Origin: Lautropia mirabilis
GTDB lineage: Bacteria > Pseudomonadota > Gammaproteobacteria > Burkholderiales > Burkholderiaceae_B
Assembly: GCA_945876565.1 (NCBI GenBank)
Contig: CAMCOS010000020.1
Location: 1 to 41,971 of the forward strand
Direction of reading: 5' to 3'
Length of the DNA: 41,971 bases
Shown here: positions 27,245 through 35,813 of the stretch, piece after piece
Numbering within the stretch: the stretch's first letter is position 1
How the letters are laid out: every line of letters starts with the position of its first letter
Notes under the pieces: model-generated
Told to the model about the DNA's origin: nothing
What the model saw: only the letters and a program-made list of their open reading frames with translations
Database searches by the model: none
Position numbers and translations under genes: made by a program

Positions 27245-28219
27245 ATGGCTGTTTTCACTCCAGTCGCCGATGAAGATGCGAGACACTTGCTTGAGCACTA
27301 TCAGCTTGGCGAGCTGACCGGACTATCGGGCATTTCAGCGGGCATCGAGAATACTAATTACTTTCTCGACACAACTCGTGGCAACTATGTGCTGACAATT
27401 TTTGAGGTGCTGACTCTCAAACAGCTCCCCTTTTACGTTGATCTGATGCACTGGCTGGCCAGCCAAAAGATCCCCGTGCCCATGCCCCAGACCCGTTTAG
27501 ACGGTCAACTGATTTCAAGCTTGCATGGCAAGCCAGCCATTGTCGTGTCAAAGTTACCCGGTCAGTGGGTAAAGCACCCGACCCCTGAACACTGTGCGTT
27601 GGCCGCTCGAACCATGGCGCAAACCCATTTGACGGGAAAAGACTTTCCAACCAGCCAGCCCAATCTGCGCGGTTTGTCTTGGTGGCAGTCGACCGCACCA
27701 ACAGTGACTGAGTTTTTAACGCCAACCCAGCATAACTTGCTTGATAGAGCGCTGGATGAGCAAACCGAACTTAAAAAGAGTGGTCAACTGGATGGCCTAC
27801 CTTTCGGCCCAGCACATTGCGATTATTTCCGCGACAACGTCTTGTTTACTGGCTCAGCACACGCCCCGTCAATGGGGGGCGTCATAGACTTTTATTTTGC
27901 AGGCTGTGACTACTGGCTATTCGATTTGGCGGTTGCGGTCAATGACTGGTGCATTGACCCATCAACAGGCGAACTATTGCCAGCGCATGTACACGCCTGG
28001 TTGAACGCCTACCAAACGGTGCGTGCGCTAACCGCGTCCGAGCGGCAACTTTGGCCATCCATGCTTCGAGCTGCTGCGCTGCGATTCTGGATATCGCGCT
28101 TGTTTGACTACTTCAAGCCTAGACCAGCGCAACAGCTAACGCCGCATGACCCCACACATTTTGAGCGCATATTGACCCTGAGAATGAGTCAAGTGACTGC
28201 GCCAATTCCGGAGCTTTAA
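27245..28219 (+). CDS. thrB: Homoserine kinase, APH-fold type
   Basis: A 324-residue homoserine kinase of the aminoglycoside-phosphotransferase-like type used by many beta- and alphaproteobacteria, unrelated to the GHMP ThrB of E. coli. It phosphorylates homoserine on the way to threonine. The start MAVFTPVADEDARHLLEHY and GISAGIENTNYFLDT are characteristic. The catalytic loop HCDYFRDNVLF holds Asp193 and Asn198, followed by the metal-binding GVIDFYFAG. A cysteine replaces the more usual Ala/Gly after the catalytic-loop His. The next gene follows within 3 bp. Confidence 0.95.
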   Translation: MAVFTPVADEDARHLLEHYQLGELTGLSGISAGIENTNYFLDTTRGNYVLTIFEVLTLKQLPFYVDLMHWLASQKIPVPMPQTRLDGQLISSLHGKPAIVVSKLPGQWVKHPTPEHCALAARTMAQTHLTGKDFPTSQPNLRGLSWWQSTAPTVTEFLTPTQHNLLDRALDEQTELKKSGQLDGLPFGPAHCDYFRDNVLFTGSAHAPSMGGVIDFYFAGCDYWLFDLAVAVNDWCIDPSTGELLPAHVHAWLNAYQTVRALTASERQLWPSMLRAAALRFWISRLFDYFKPRPAQQLTPHDPTHFERILTLRMSQVTAPIPEL

Positions 28220-28222
28220 ATC

Positions 28223-29002
28223 ATGCAAGCAGTCTCTTTGCCCGCCATGGCGGGTTGGCAGTGGATCGTTGATGGATGGACATTGTTCAAGCGCCAACCC
28301 ATGGCGCTTTTTAGCTGGGCAATGTTTGTCACCCTGGTATTGATATTTGCCACCTTCACGGCCCCGATCGGCCCTCTTTTATTCATCATCCTGATGCCAG
28401 CAATTACGCTGGTGACCCTGGTGCTCACGCGTCATGTCGCCAATGGTGAAAAGCTGATGCCAAGCATGTGGATAGAGCCGCTAAAGCCAAAAGGACTGTT
28501 TAAGAAACTGCTCATCCTAGGCGTGCTGTACGTTTGCATTTGCCTAACCGTGGGTTTGATGGTGTTCTTGCCTTTTGCTGGTGAGCTTGGGCAAGCCATG
28601 CAGACTTTGGCCGACACGCAAGACGCCACCCCTTTGATTGAAACGCTGCAAATGCCAATGCTTTTATTTGCTGCCTGTTATTTCATTTTGGCTGCACTAT
28701 TTTGGTATTCACCTATTTTGATCGGTTGGCACAGCACCCCCATCGGCAAAGCCTTGTTTTTTAGCGCAGTGGCATGCTGGCGAAACAAATGGGCATTTCT
28801 GGTCTACGGCGCAGCCTGGGCGGGTATCTTCTTTGGTATCGACCTAGTGGTTGGAGCGGTCGTTTCGCTGGGCATACCGCTAGACATCGCCGCCGCACTG
28901 CAATTGCCGTTAAATGTATTCATTGGCAGCGTTCTTTACGCGAGCTTTTATCCGACCTACAAGAAAGTATTCAGTGGCATCGATCACATTAGCCAACAGT
29001 AA
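28223..29002 (+). CDS. BPSS1780-family membrane protein
   Basis: A 259-residue integral membrane protein with about six hydrophobic stretches and an N-terminal GWQWIVDGWTLFKRQPM segment. It resembles the BPSS1780 family (named from Burkholderia), commonly encoded just behind thrB. Function is unknown. Its final 93 bp overlap in antisense the 3' end of the DUF192 gene of the Tad locus. No terminator is visible between the two convergent transcripts. Confidence 0.8.
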   Translation: MQAVSLPAMAGWQWIVDGWTLFKRQPMALFSWAMFVTLVLIFATFTAPIGPLLFIILMPAITLVTLVLTRHVANGEKLMPSMWIEPLKPKGLFKKLLILGVLYVCICLTVGLMVFLPFAGELGQAMQTLADTQDATPLIETLQMPMLLFAACYFILAALFWYSPILIGWHSTPIGKALFFSAVACWRNKWAFLVYGAAWAGIFFGIDLVVGAVVSLGIPLDIAAALQLPLNVFIGSVLYASFYPTYKKVFSGIDHISQQ

Positions 29003-29305
29003 AATTTCCTTGCAAATAGTCACAAGCTCATCCAAAGGCCTGTGCGCTAATTCAATCACTGATGCAGCCGTAGAGTGACCATAGATACGACCGCGCGCCG
29101 TCGCAGGCACCACGGCCTTTGTCGTGAGCCTGCTATCCAGAAATATCAAGGACAGCGGTTCGCGTATGCCAAACGTATGAACATATCGGCACTTTGTAAG
29201 CCAGACTGCCTTTCTTGGCCCAATGGGTTGGCTGTGTCGCAAGCCAATGAGCCGTGACCTGAAATCCTGGCAAACGGTGATATCAAGAGAGTCGGTGCAA
29301 ACCAT
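28910..29305 (-). CDS. DUF192 protein at the end of the Tad locus
   Basis: A 131-residue protein with the DUF192 pattern: FRSRLIGLRH, then CRYVHTFGIREPLSLIFLD, then a basic turn and AASVIEL. DUF192 genes often accompany Tad pilus loci; function is unknown. The start is the ATG at 29305, which overlaps the tadC stop as TGATG. No signal peptide is visible. The last 30-40 residues go beyond the usual end of the domain and are antisense to the neighbouring membrane-protein gene, so the C-terminus may be a readout of overlap rather than conserved sequence. Confidence 0.75.
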   Translation of the reverse strand: MVCTDSLDITVCQDFRSRLIGLRHSQPIGPRKAVWLTKCRYVHTFGIREPLSLIFLDSRLTTKAVVPATARGRIYGHSTAASVIELAHRPLDELVTICKEILLLANVIDATEYFLVGRIKARVKNAANEYI

Positions 29306-30099
29306 CAAAGCAGATCTCCTATGCTGATGTAAACGGAAAACCCCAGCACGAGAAACGTGCTCGGGAAGAAGCACACAACCAACGGCAACAACATCTTCAC
29401 CGGTGCCTTCAGCGCCTGCTTTTCGGCGTTCATCAGACGCGCTTGTCGCAGCTGTTCACTGTGCGCTTGCATACTGGCAGCCATGCCACTACCGGATTGT
29501 TCAGCCTGAATTAGCGCCACACAAATGCGCCGCAAAGCTGGTGACTGCACACGAGCTAGCATGTTCTTAAACGCATCAACGCGACTGGCACCCGAGCGCA
29601 CCTGCCAGAGCCAGGCTCGCCACAAGTTTGCCAAGGCCGTATCGCCTTGAGACACGAGCACCAGCTGCACACCAGTCTGCAAATTCATACCAGCAAATAA
29701 ACACATACTTAATAGATCAAGAAAAGCTGGCAGTTGTGCGCTCAAGAGCCGTTGCTGCTGCTTGATACGTTGACCCACCCAAATCGACACAACAAGCCAG
29801 CCCAAGGAACCACCCACAGGGATCCAGACCCAGCCACTGACAAGAATGACGGTTGCAGCACCCATTAATATCGCGCACAGGACATGCAACAGCCAAAGGT
29901 CAGTGACATGCCAATTCGGCAAGTTGGCGTGGCACAAGCGAAGCGCGTAGCGCTCACGCACAGACCACCGCATCAAGCATTCGCAAGACTGGCGCCAAGC
30001 GGATGACCTCATCAGCTTGCACCAATGAGCGGCCGAACCGATCAATACAAAAACGGCCACACCAGCGACCACCGCAATGCCTGCCGCAAACCAGTCCAT
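29305..30099 (-). CDS. tadC: Tad pilus inner-membrane platform protein TadC
   Basis: A 264-residue GspF/T2SSF-domain protein that, with TadB, forms the inner-membrane platform on which the TadA ATPase acts. It has an N-terminal helix, two central helices, the T2SSF cytoplasmic domain (FLDLLSMCLFAGMNLQTGVQLV to SGSGMAASMQAHSEQLRQ), the hallmark AEKQALKAPVKMLLPLVVCFFPSTF and a final helix. The start at 30099 has a strong Shine-Dalgarno (GGGAGG) and is 14 bp after tadB. Confidence 0.92.
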   Translation of the reverse strand: MDWFAAGIAVVAGVAVFVLIGSAAHWCKLMRSSAWRQSCECLMRWSVRERYALRLCHANLPNWHVTDLWLLHVLCAILMGAATVILVSGWVWIPVGGSLGWLVVSIWVGQRIKQQQRLLSAQLPAFLDLLSMCLFAGMNLQTGVQLVLVSQGDTALANLWRAWLWQVRSGASRVDAFKNMLARVQSPALRRICVALIQAEQSGSGMAASMQAHSEQLRQARLMNAEKQALKAPVKMLLPLVVCFFPSTFLVLGFSVYISIGDLL

Positions 30100-30113
30100 T
30101 ACCTGCCTCCCTT

Positions 30114-30965
30114 CTAGGCCGTCAATGCCACCGTGCGCCGCAACCACCAAATGCCGAGCACCTCAAACAACGCAACCACCATCAACACCATATGCCCTTG
30201 ATGGGTCTGCAACAATGCCTCTGAAAAATCGGAATCCATGGCGCCTAGTGCCGCCATCAGCGCCGGCGGCATGGCACCCATCACCCACGCTTGAAGCCAT
30301 CCTTGGGCAGTCAATGCCGCTAGCCTAGCCTTGATTTGCTGATTCGATTGCATGGTTTGTCCAACTTGCTCAAGCATCATTGCCAGAGGACCTCCGGTTT
30401 GCATGCCCACCCGTATCGTGACGGCCAATAATTCAAGCGATTGGCCGCCTAGTCGTGCGGACAACTGTTGGAATGCATCGGGTGTGCTGGCTCCAAGACG
30501 AATCTGGCGGTTAACCACTGCCATTTCCTGTGAAATGGGTGGCAGCGCGTGCAAAACCAGACCTTGCAGAGCAGACGACAAGCTTGCGCCAGCGCGCATT
30601 GCCCCAGAAACTGACATCAAAGCCTCGGGCAATTGATGCTCAAAAACACGGATCCGGTGCCGCTTGGCACATCCAATTGCGAAGTTCGGCAGACCGAGAC
30701 AAACCAGCATCATAAGTGACCCGGTGATCACGCCAAACCCTAAAAGAATAGCCAGCACACATAACAGCAAGCCAGAAATAAAGGCTGCCGGCCAAAGCAA
30801 CTTCAGATCGACAAATAAAAACAAGTCCCGCAAACGATGTTCAGCCTCACTGGTGTACATCATTCGATACCGATCCAGTGCACCATAGAGCGCGTACTGT
30901 ATGAGCCACACTGCCCAGGCGACCGCCAAACCACCACTGATAAGCCACCACCAGTGTGTGCGCAT
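30114..30965 (-). CDS. tadB: Tad pilus inner-membrane platform protein TadB
   Basis: A 283-residue GspF-like protein. It has hydrophobic segments near the N-terminus, two central ones, the T2SSF domain (QLPEALMSVSGAMRAGASLSSAL, RIGMQTGGPLAMMLEQVGQTM region) and a C-terminal helix. It pairs with TadC. The start at 30965 overlaps the tadA stop as TGATG; a start at 30995 would overlap tadA further without support. Confidence 0.92.
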   Translation of the reverse strand: MRTHWWWLISGGLAVAWAVWLIQYALYGALDRYRMMYTSEAEHRLRDLFLFVDLKLLWPAAFISGLLLCVLAILLGFGVITGSLMMLVCLGLPNFAIGCAKRHRIRVFEHQLPEALMSVSGAMRAGASLSSALQGLVLHALPPISQEMAVVNRQIRLGASTPDAFQQLSARLGGQSLELLAVTIRVGMQTGGPLAMMLEQVGQTMQSNQQIKARLAALTAQGWLQAWVMGAMPPALMAALGAMDSDFSEALLQTHQGHMVLMVVALFEVLGIWWLRRTVALTA

Positions 30966-32626
30966 CAAGCCAATGTTCCACATTGGCCAAACCATTGCTC
31001 AAGCAACTCTATTTCTTTGCCGCTGCCCTGCTCGCGCCATTGCTGAAAAAACATCGGTGGTAAACCTTGCGGCAAAGCGCGCTGTTGAATCGGATCAAAT
31101 CGAACAAGCGGTTGCAACTGAATCTGGCCAGACTCAAGGCCAGTGATTTCATCGACTGCGGTAACCACGCGTCTGCCACTCGGCAATCGAGTAATCTGCA
31201 CAACCAACTGGATTGCTCGAGCGATCTGATCTCTGATCGCAGACAGCGGCAATTCTTTACCTGCCATGAGTACCATGGTTTCAAGGCGGGACAAGGCATC
31301 CCTGGGGCTGTTTGCGTGAAGCGTTGTCAACGACCCGTCATGCCCGGTGTTCATTGCGGCCAACATATCAATGGCTTCAGCGCCACGACACTCGCCCACC
31401 ACGATACGGTCTGGCCTCATGCGCAAGGCATTACGCACCAGATCACGAATCGTGACTTCTCCGCTGCCTTCCATGTTTCTTGGTCGGGATTCCAGGCTCA
31501 GGACGTGAGGATGAGCAATTTGCAATTCAGCAGCATCTTCAATCGTGATAATCCTCTGCTGCATCGGAATCTGGCTACCTAGAATATTCAGCAAAGTTGT
31601 TTTGCCTGAGCCGGTGCCACCGGCAATCAACACATTGATTCGATGTCGGACCGCCAACCCCAAAAAGCTGGCGAGCTCTTGGCCCACGGAGCCTAGACGA
31701 ACCAGATCCTCGAGTTGCAAACGCTTACTTGGAAACTTTCGAATCGTCAGACATGCGCCGTGCAATGCAACTGGTCTTATCACGGCATTGACACGCGAAC
31801 CATCAGCCAAACGCGCATCCACCATTGGCGAGGCATCATCGATACGACGCCCAAGCGGATAGACGATACGCTCAATCACGGTTCTGACCGCCGCATCATT
31901 GACAAAACTAACTGAATGTCGTCGCAATGCCCCACCACGCTCGACGTAGATCTGATCATGGCGATTGACCATAATTTCCGAAACATCAGGGTCATCAAGT
32001 AGCGGCTGCAACACACCAAGGCCGGCGACATCACTGACCACTGCTTCTATCGCTAATTCTTGTTGCTCAACATTTAGCCCTCGATCATCACGCAAGAGCA
32101 TTTCACGCACTATCTCCTGCGCCTTGGTTCTAAGCAAATCCTGTGGCAAATGATTTAAATCCAGTTTGCGCACATCAAGCAAAGCGATGAGCTCAGCGTG
32201 CAGGCAAGCTCGCACCTCTGGGTCTATCGAGACGGGGGGGTCACCCTGGTTCAACACCGGTTCGACCTGACAAGCATCTTGTAGGTTCGGGCGATCACGC
32301 ACGGGCTCAACCCAGCGGCAGCGCAAACGACACGGGCCGATCGTGACATCATCGGTGGCCAATAGCGGAAAGTGCTGGGCACACCGCAATCCGTTGATAC
32401 GCATGCCCAACAAACTACCCAAATCCTCTATTTGCAAAAATTCGCCGAGCTTTGACACCCTTGCCTGAGTGCGGCTGACACGCCAGTGTGCAAGGCGAAT
32501 TTCACAATCGGCATCCTTGCCGATCACAGCAGGCAAGCAGACCTCAAACGCCTGTTCGCGTCCATCTTCATATCGAACATCTACCGATAGCAATTTATTG
32601 GTACTCCTGATCATTAAGTGGGTCAA
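30965..32626 (-). CDS. tadA: FHA-domain-fused Tad pilus ATPase TadA/CpaF
   Basis: A 553-residue secretion ATPase with an extra N-terminal FHA domain. FHA (about 12-105): [34 protein letters not shown]. It retains Ser51 but has Lys for the GR arginine, Gln for the SRxH histidine and Leu-Leu where STNG is usual. CpaF core (about 140-540): Walker [10 protein letters not shown] at 336-344, Walker [10 protein letters not shown] at 407-415, His box TLHA at 435-438, and Asp/Glu boxes around IEDAAEL. The ATPase powers Flp pilus assembly. TadA in well-studied loci lacks FHA. The gene overlaps the secretin gene by about 30 bp; a second ATG is at 32614. Confidence 0.93.
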   Translation of the reverse strand: MTHLMIRSTNKLLSVDVRYEDGREQAFEVCLPAVIGKDADCEIRLAHWRVSRTQARVSKLGEFLQIEDLGSLLGMRINGLRCAQHFPLLATDDVTIGPCRLRCRWVEPVRDRPNLQDACQVEPVLNQGDPPVSIDPEVRACLHAELIALLDVRKLDLNHLPQDLLRTKAQEIVREMLLRDDRGLNVEQQELAIEAVVSDVAGLGVLQPLLDDPDVSEIMVNRHDQIYVERGGALRRHSVSFVNDAAVRTVIERIVYPLGRRIDDASPMVDARLADGSRVNAVIRPVALHGACLTIRKFPSKRLQLEDLVRLGSVGQELASFLGLAVRHRINVLIAGGTGSGKTTLLNILGSQIPMQQRIITIEDAAELQIAHPHVLSLESRPRNMEGSGEVTIRDLVRNALRMRPDRIVVGECRGAEAIDMLAAMNTGHDGSLTTLHANSPRDALSRLETMVLMAGKELPLSAIRDQIARAIQLVVQITRLPSGRRVVTAVDEITGLESGQIQLQPLVRFDPIQQRALPQGLPPMFFQQWREQGSGKEIELLEQWFGQCGTLA

Positions 32627-34034
32627 ATGAATATGTGTTGCCGCCTAGCGCCGCGCCAGACTTACCCCATTGCGATAGCGCAGGATGAGCCGGGTGCCAT
32701 TGATGCTTACTGGTGTCCGGCTGCCCAGTCACTGGCACATTCATGTCGTGGGCAAAGCCGATCTGCCTGTCTTGAATGCTTTGCCCGCGCGCAATACGGG
32801 CCATCAAGTCGGGATGGTCTGGTGTCACGATGACGGGGGTGAGAAATATCGCGAGCTCGAGTTGACGTTGCTGCTCTGTCGCCACACCCGCATGGCCTTG
32901 CCGCCCCTCAGAACTTTCATGCGACACGAAACCGCCCAATACGAGCGTCTGCCCGGACTTCACATTAAATTCCGTGCTGGTTTTGCGCGTGCGAATGGCA
33001 GGCCCTGCCTGCGTTGTGATGGAGGGATCAATGGAGCTGACTTCGATATCAACCTTGGCGCGGATCGCACCATAACGATCAATCTCGGGAGTGACATTTA
33101 GCATCACCCCATATTTCTTGAAAAGCGTCGTGCGCTTTCCCTCCTTGTCTACGAAGGCGTACGGCACCTCACCGCCAGCCTGAAATGAGGCTGGGGAGCC
33201 GCTTCGTGCCAGCAATTGCGGCTGAGCCAGTAAAACTGCTTGCCCTGATTGCGTCATGGCATGCAATTTGGCTGTCAGCAACTCGTTTACGCCAAACAAT
33301 GCACCTGTGCCTGCAATCTCAGGCATTGCAGTCGCTAGCAAACCCCGACTGCCAAGCTGCCACCCAGCGCCAGCTTGCAAGCCACCATTAGGCAGCGACT
33401 GCCAATGCACACCCATTTCACGAAGTTGCTGACGAGGTAACTCCAAGACTTGTACGTCAAGCATCACCATCTGGTCCCAGTCAATTGAACTCGTGAGGTC
33501 AATCACATCGGGATACTTGGTCAGCAATTGGTCCAGACGCTTGCGGCTTTCAGACGAAACCTCCCTGCCCTCGACGACGATGTGCTGACCCGCGGACCTT
33601 GCACTTACCCCAGGAAATTCCTTGAGAATGGCTTGCACCTCGAGCAGTCGCTTACCAAACCCAGCCGCAGTGATATCAATCTGGTAAGCATGATGCCCAT
33701 TTTTTTTGGTCCAGATATCGACCGTCGTCGAGCCTGCCTGTTTGGCAAACAGGATCACCTCACTGTCAGAGACCGCATTGGCTTGCACCAACTGGCTGTT
33801 GCCAACAGCAATTTGCTTGATACCCTCAAGCTTTACCACATGGGCGCTTCCAGCTTCCAGCGAGAGCGACAAAGCTGTCGCGGCAAGCGCATCCGGCCAC
33901 ACAGTCATGAGCAGCATCAATAGGACGAATACACACCTGACACTGGTTACAAGCCTATTCAAATGCAAGCCGCAACGATGCGCTAAACACCGCAAGGCAT
34001 GTCGGGAAATGACTATCATCATTGCTTGCTTCAC
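32595..34034 (-). CDS. cpaC: Tad pilus secretin CpaC/RcpA
   Basis: A 479-residue outer-membrane secretin forming the pilus exit channel. It has a signal peptide (hydrophobic core CVFVLLMLLMTVW, cleaved after DALA), an N-terminal pilus-type domain with LSLEAGSAHVVKLEG, a BON-like stretch (EVQAILKEFPGVS, about 130-200) and the secretin domain (about 255-425) with LLAQPQLLARSGSPASFQAGGEVP and the closing GQTLVLGGFVSHES. The C-terminal tail is Pro/His-rich. The start overlaps the cpaB stop as ATGA. Confidence 0.93.
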   Translation of the reverse strand: MKQAMMIVISRHALRCLAHRCGLHLNRLVTSVRCVFVLLMLLMTVWPDALAATALSLSLEAGSAHVVKLEGIKQIAVGNSQLVQANAVSDSEVILFAKQAGSTTVDIWTKKNGHHAYQIDITAAGFGKRLLEVQAILKEFPGVSARSAGQHIVVEGREVSSESRKRLDQLLTKYPDVIDLTSSIDWDQMVMLDVQVLELPRQQLREMGVHWQSLPNGGLQAGAGWQLGSRGLLATAMPEIAGTGALFGVNELLTAKLHAMTQSGQAVLLAQPQLLARSGSPASFQAGGEVPYAFVDKEGKRTTLFKKYGVMLNVTPEIDRYGAIRAKVDIEVSSIDPSITTQAGPAIRTRKTSTEFNVKSGQTLVLGGFVSHESSEGRQGHAGVATEQQRQLELAIFLTPVIVTPDHPDLMARIARGQSIQDRQIGFAHDMNVPVTGQPDTSKHQWHPAHPALSQWGKSGAALGGNTYSFDPLNDQEYQ

Positions 34035-34861
34035 GGCATCTGCTGCGGCGCATCCGTGATGTCACCGTAGATAATAATTGGCGTTTGCTCAGCACCGAGT
34101 GAAGGCGCAAGCCCAACGAAACCCGCCAAATGATTCGCCTGTGCTGCACTCAAGCCCTCTGCTCCCAGACCAGATTGCTCAGGTGTCTGGCCAAGCGTCA
34201 GGACCGCGGTCAAAACACCACCTTGATTGGCAGACACAAGTTTGACGGCTTGTTTAGACGAAACATCGAGTGTGACTGATGTCACACTCGACTCACCCGT
34301 GGCGTATGGGTTGTCGACTAACGGACGGTCGGTTGCGAGCACACGCACCGCATTGACTAGCAGCGTTGTCACTCTTTGCCCCTGATGCGTGAAGGTCACA
34401 TACAGGTCTATGAGATCTCCCGCATCGAGTCTGCCTGAAAGCGAGCTCACGCGGTCAACCGGAATCGTGACGGCTCGGCGCCCCGGAGCTAGTTGCTCGG
34501 ACAGCGCACGCGGTTTCGGGCTCGCTAGCACCGATCGCGTCAACGGCTGGCCAGCCACCACGTCCTGAAGTAACACCATCCCCTCCAAGGCTTGGGCTTG
34601 TTCTGCTTGAAAACTGTCTGGACTAACCCACGTCTGCGGCATGCTCCTGAGCGACAAATGCTCAAAGCTCAGCGATGTCCCCGCTGAAAGTGCACTGGCA
34701 GCCACAACGCGTGAGACCATGTCAAGCTGCGCCTGTTCATCTAAAGCCTGAATTTGCCGCGTCAGGTAATGGTGCACTCCGCCGATCGTGACCAAGCCTA
34801 GTGCGATTGGCAGGGCCAAACGCTTCACTAATTGCACCCTGGGCTCTTGTTGTTGACTCAT
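34031..34861 (-). CDS. cpaB: Tad pilus assembly protein CpaB/RcpC
   Basis: A 276-residue periplasmic protein anchored by one N-terminal helix (LALPIALGLVTIGGVHHYLT). A SAF domain follows (about 48-115: VAASALSAGTSLSFEHLSLR, LQDVVAGQPLTRSVL), then a RcpC/CpaB domain (RRAVTIPVDRVSSLSGRLDAGDLIDLYVT). It probably links the inner-membrane complex to the secretin. The start overlaps the preceding stop as ATGA. Confidence 0.9.
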   Translation of the reverse strand: MSQQQEPRVQLVKRLALPIALGLVTIGGVHHYLTRQIQALDEQAQLDMVSRVVAASALSAGTSLSFEHLSLRSMPQTWVSPDSFQAEQAQALEGMVLLQDVVAGQPLTRSVLASPKPRALSEQLAPGRRAVTIPVDRVSSLSGRLDAGDLIDLYVTFTHQGQRVTTLLVNAVRVLATDRPLVDNPYATGESSVTSVTLDVSSKQAVKLVSANQGGVLTAVLTLGQTPEQSGLGAEGLSAAQANHLAGFVGLAPSLGAEQTPIIIYGDITDAPQQMP

Positions 34862-35256
34862 GGTTGATTATCCTTTGCAGGTGAGACCCTTAAGCGAGAA
34901 AACAGAACCGCAAACCCCTTTTCAGACTGATTCGTCGCGAACCAAAACAGCGCCCAAGCACTCTTTTCCTGTTCAGCACTGAAGATGAGTTGTCCCAACC
35001 GCCGCTCAAGCCGAAATGGTTCATCCATCTCTCGCATCCAATGCTCAAACCAACTGTCAAAACGAAGATCGCTGCATAACCATTCGTGACGCAGACAAAG
35101 CTCGCCCACTCGTCGCTCAACAGGCGGTTGAGCACACAACGACAGAGTGCGCATACTCTCATATGGCAAGGATGGCCAGGATCCACAGGCCAACGCCAAA
35201 GACGGCTCAGCAGCCACCAAAAGGCAAAGAAGAATTTTTGGCAGAAACGGCATCAC
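34858..35256 (-). CDS. Small secreted cysteine-containing protein of the Tad locus, unknown
   Basis: I do not recognise this 132-residue protein. It has a signal peptide (KILLCLLVAAEPSLALA) with likely cleavage before Cys24; the box ALAC is a poor lipobox, but lipidation is possible. The mature part has four cysteines (24, 41, 54, 61) that could form two disulfides, then a Trp/Glu/Arg-rich region without membrane segments. It is placed between the TadE/F-like gene and cpaB, with ATGA overlaps on both sides, so a pilus-assembly role is inferred. It occupies the slot where other loci carry accessory genes such as rcpB or tadD, but no similarity to those was seen. Confidence 0.7.
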   Translation of the reverse strand: MMPFLPKILLCLLVAAEPSLALACGSWPSLPYESMRTLSLCAQPPVERRVGELCLRHEWLCSDLRFDSWFEHWMREMDEPFRLERRLGQLIFSAEQEKSAWALFWFATNQSEKGFAVLFSRLRVSPAKDNQP

Positions 35257-35813
35257 TGAACCTTACCCAAATAGCGCTCAGGTATTGAGCCCTGCCAAAG
35301 TCGTAACCAATTGGTCGTAGTGCCCCGATCCTTCCAAGGTGCTTCAACCGCTTGAATCGAAGGCATGAGACTCGCGATGACTGCTTTGCTCGCCACGTCA
35401 GCTGAATGCCACAGAACCGCTGCGCGCTCGATTCGATCGGTCACTTCGGCATCGTGACTCGCCTGCCCGGGACCAGATAGCCGCCACGCTGTTTGAGCGA
35501 ATCGACCCGACGTGCTAACCGCGACCCACCGCCCATGCCCCACTGCGTACTCCTGAAGCACCCAATTGGGCCATTGACTCGCGTCTGCCATCTGCGCTTT
35601 CGCGCGAATCGATTGACTCTGATGCCCTAGCGCCACCGCATCGGCTGCGGCTTGCGCACCTAGCCACTGCTGCGACCATTGAAACTGCCAGCGCGAGCTC
35701 CAATGAACCGCACCGAGCAACACCATCAGCATCAGCGCGACAACAATGGCCTCAGCCAATACCTGACCCTTTTGCGCCTCGCACGAACATCTCTCTTTAT
35801 CGTGCCAAAACAT
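35253..35813 (-). CDS. TadE/TadF-like pseudopilin
   Basis: A 186-residue pseudopilin-like protein. After a short basic leader comes KGQVLAEAIVVALMLMVLL, a class III prepilin-like motif: cleavage after Gly with Glu at +5 and a hydrophobic helix. The periplasmic part has no clear domain. TadE/TadF proteins are thought to aid Flp fibre assembly after processing by a TadV-type peptidase, which is absent here. The start at 35813 (GGATGG six bases upstream) overlaps the previous gene by 17 bp; longer frames to 35915 are less likely. Confidence 0.75.
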   Translation of the reverse strand: MFWHDKERCSCEAQKGQVLAEAIVVALMLMVLLGAVHWSSRWQFQWSQQWLGAQAAADAVALGHQSQSIRAKAQMADASQWPNWVLQEYAVGHGRWVAVSTSGRFAQTAWRLSGPGQASHDAEVTDRIERAAVLWHSADVASKAVIASLMPSIQAVEAPWKDRGTTTNWLRLWQGSIPERYLGKVQ

